Below, piece by piece: positions 62,855 to 64,000 of a stretch of 64,000 bases of DNA. The notes beneath the pieces were generated by a model. It saw only the letters and a program-made list of their open reading frames with translations, was not told where the DNA came from and did not search any database. The first letter of the stretch is position 1, and each line of letters opens with the position of its first letter. Position numbers and translations under genes: made by a program. Origin of the DNA: Polaribacter marinus (GTDB taxonomy: Bacteria; Bacteroidota; Bacteroidia; Flavobacteriales; Flavobacteriaceae); contig NZ_JAKQYM010000008.1 in the NCBI RefSeq assembly GCF_022662535.1, positions 116,063 to 180,062 on the forward strand. The letters run 5' to 3'.

Positions 62855-63844
62855 TTAAATATTTACTAATGTTTCTAATGTTTGTTTTGCTTTCAATCCA
62901 AATAACGAATCTTTTGCTTCTGCAAACGCATTCTCAAAAGACTTGGTGCCATCTACAATAGTTAAAGCAAAAGCAGCATTTGTTAACACTACATTATTCT
63001 GAGCTTCTGTCCCATTCCCTCCAATAATCGTTTTGAAAATTTCTGCAGCATCTGCCACAGAATTCCCTCCAAATATTTCGGATTGTTGAATTCTTTTCTG
63101 TCCTAAATCTTCTGGATTTATAATTTGTTCTCCGTTTTTTGTAAAGAATTTAAATCCGCTTGTTAATGAAATTTCATCATAACCATCTAAGGCATGAATG
63201 ATTCCGTAATTGATGTCTTCTTCTTGTAAAATGTAATTGTACAAACGAGCAACCTCTAAATTAAAAGTCCCTAGCATGTGGTTTTTAGGCGAACTTGGGT
63301 TTACCAAAGGACCTAACATATTAAAGAAGGTTTTTAACGCCAAGGCTTTTCTTGTTCCACTTACAGCTTTCATTGCTGGATGAAATTTAGGAGCATGTAA
63401 AAAACAAATGTTTGCTTTTTCTAAATGTTCTCTCAAAATGTTTTCATCATTGGTAAAATTGTACCCAAAACTTTCTAACATATCGGAAGAACCAGACTGA
63501 GAAGACACCGAATAATTACCGTGTTTCGCTACTTTTTGTCCGGTTCCCGCAACAATAAAAGAAGTTAAAGTAGATATGTTAAATGTATCTTTTCCATCGC
63601 CACCTGTACCAACAATATCTATGGTATTATAATCTGATAAATCTACTTTTATAGCCAATTCTATCAACGCATCTCTAAAACCAGCAAGTTCATCTGCTGT
63701 TATTGGACGCATCATAAAAACGGTCATAAATGATGCTAAATGCGCATCATTGTATTTCTCTGCAGCAATATCTTTTAAGATTTGTTTTGCTTCAGATTTA
63801 GACAATCTCTCGTGATTATATAATTTGTTTAAAATTGCTTTCAT
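62855..63844 (-). CDS. trpD: Anthranilate phosphoribosyltransferase
   Basis: A 329-residue protein of the usual length. DIVGTGGDGKDTFNISTLTSFIVAGTGQKVAKHGNYSVSSQSGSSDMLE contains the phosphoribosyl-pyrophosphate and anthranilate sites, and GPLVNPSSP is typical. It transfers phosphoribose to anthranilate, the second step towards tryptophan. It is the first complete gene of the cluster in this window; an upstream trpG or trpE would lie beyond the right edge. Confidence 0.95.
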   Translation of the reverse strand: MKAILNKLYNHERLSKSEAKQILKDIAAEKYNDAHLASFMTVFMMRPITADELAGFRDALIELAIKVDLSDYNTIDIVGTGGDGKDTFNISTLTSFIVAGTGQKVAKHGNYSVSSQSGSSDMLESFGYNFTNDENILREHLEKANICFLHAPKFHPAMKAVSGTRKALALKTFFNMLGPLVNPSSPKNHMLGTFNLEVARLYNYILQEEDINYGIIHALDGYDEISLTSGFKFFTKNGEQIINPEDLGQKRIQQSEIFGGNSVADAAEIFKTIIGGNGTEAQNNVVLTNAAFALTIVDGTKSFENAFAEAKDSLFGLKAKQTLETLVNI

Positions 63845-63855
63845 AATTCTTGCTT

Positions 63856-63932
63856 GTCATTGCGAATCAAATGATAATTTGATGTGGCAATCTTTTAATT
63901 AAAAATGAGATTCCTTTGTTTCTCTCGTAATG
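63856..63932. repeat. Palindromic intergenic repeat, degenerate copy 3
   Basis: Starts GTCATTGCGAATCAAATG and ends TCTCTCGTAATGA, matching the outer arms of the two other copies but with a changed centre. It lies directly upstream of trpD. The remaining 68 bases to the window end show no supported feature. Confidence 0.6.
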
Positions 63933-64000
63933 ATCTGTGTTAAAAACCTATTGTTTTTTGTTAAATTTTCATCTAATTACAGCAATATAAATTTTGATGA

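Noticed and set aside
1..64000. CRISPR arrays, tRNA or rRNA genes and complete insertion sequences
   Set aside because: No repeat-spacer pattern, cloverleaf sequence or transposase frame was seen on either strand.

Overview
The window looks like a chromosomal segment of a marine flavobacterium (Bacteroidota, Flavobacteriaceae; Polaribacter-like is a guess). Supporting signs are the very AT-rich DNA, SusC/SusD pairs, type IX secretion (T9SS) C-terminal sorting domains, TAnnTTTG promoter boxes, a near absence of Shine-Dalgarno sites, and the gene order of the housekeeping flank. No tRNA, rRNA, CRISPR array, complete insertion sequence or prophage was seen.

Layout. (1) 1-6108 is a uronate module: a cut-off DUF4861 lipoprotein, kduD and kduI on the minus strand, and divergently a LacI-type regulator followed by a DctP-DctQ-DctM TRAP transporter. 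A perfect 22-bp palindrome lies between the two arms. (2) 6180-14747 holds a small exported peptide, a large two-module surface protein, an AraC regulator, and a plus-strand operon. That operon encodes a three-domain membrane oxygenase (desaturase + Rieske + NqrF-like reductase), a creatininase-family hydrolase and an aldo/keto reductase. (3) 14837-47564, all on the minus strand, is a large polysaccharide utilisation locus: SusC, SusD and a surface glycan-binding lipoprotein; GH88, a GPH sugar symporter, a GH94 phosphorylase and a GH78-like rhamnosidase; a SASA esterase, a PL14-like lyase and an alpha/beta hydrolase; two beta-helix proteins, a tandem binding protein and a NodB-like protein; and a complete L-rhamnose route (RhaI, RhaB, RhaEW, LldD). 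(4) 48286-63844 is ordinary core genome: two glycosyltransferases, an FtsE-type ATPase, a TPR protein and its outer-membrane barrel partner, an M28 peptidase, an amidohydrolase, and the trp genes D-C-F-B-A with a small membrane gene and palindromic repeats between them.

How it works together (inference). T9SS-exported lyases and esterases cut and de-esterify a polysaccharide rich in L-rhamnose and uronic acid. SusCD imports the oligomers and periplasmic GH88 removes the unsaturated uronate. The TRAP transporter takes up the acid, which KduI and KduD process. The neutral remainder enters through the GPH symporter and is opened by signal-less, hence cytosolic, GH94 and GH78 enzymes. Rhamnose then goes to lactate and pyruvate. 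The fused oxygenase resembles the rhizopine proteins MocD and MocE joined to an NqrF-like reductase, so it is a candidate O-demethylase for a methylated sugar of this glycan. No sulfatase gene is present, which argues against ulvan as the substrate.

Regulation appears three-layered: a LacI palindrome; an inverted repeat with a fixed 14-bp gap at two promoters next to the AraC gene; and a 37-bp element placed 71-72 bp upstream of a TAnnTTTG box at three promoters of the large locus, whose regulator is not in the window.
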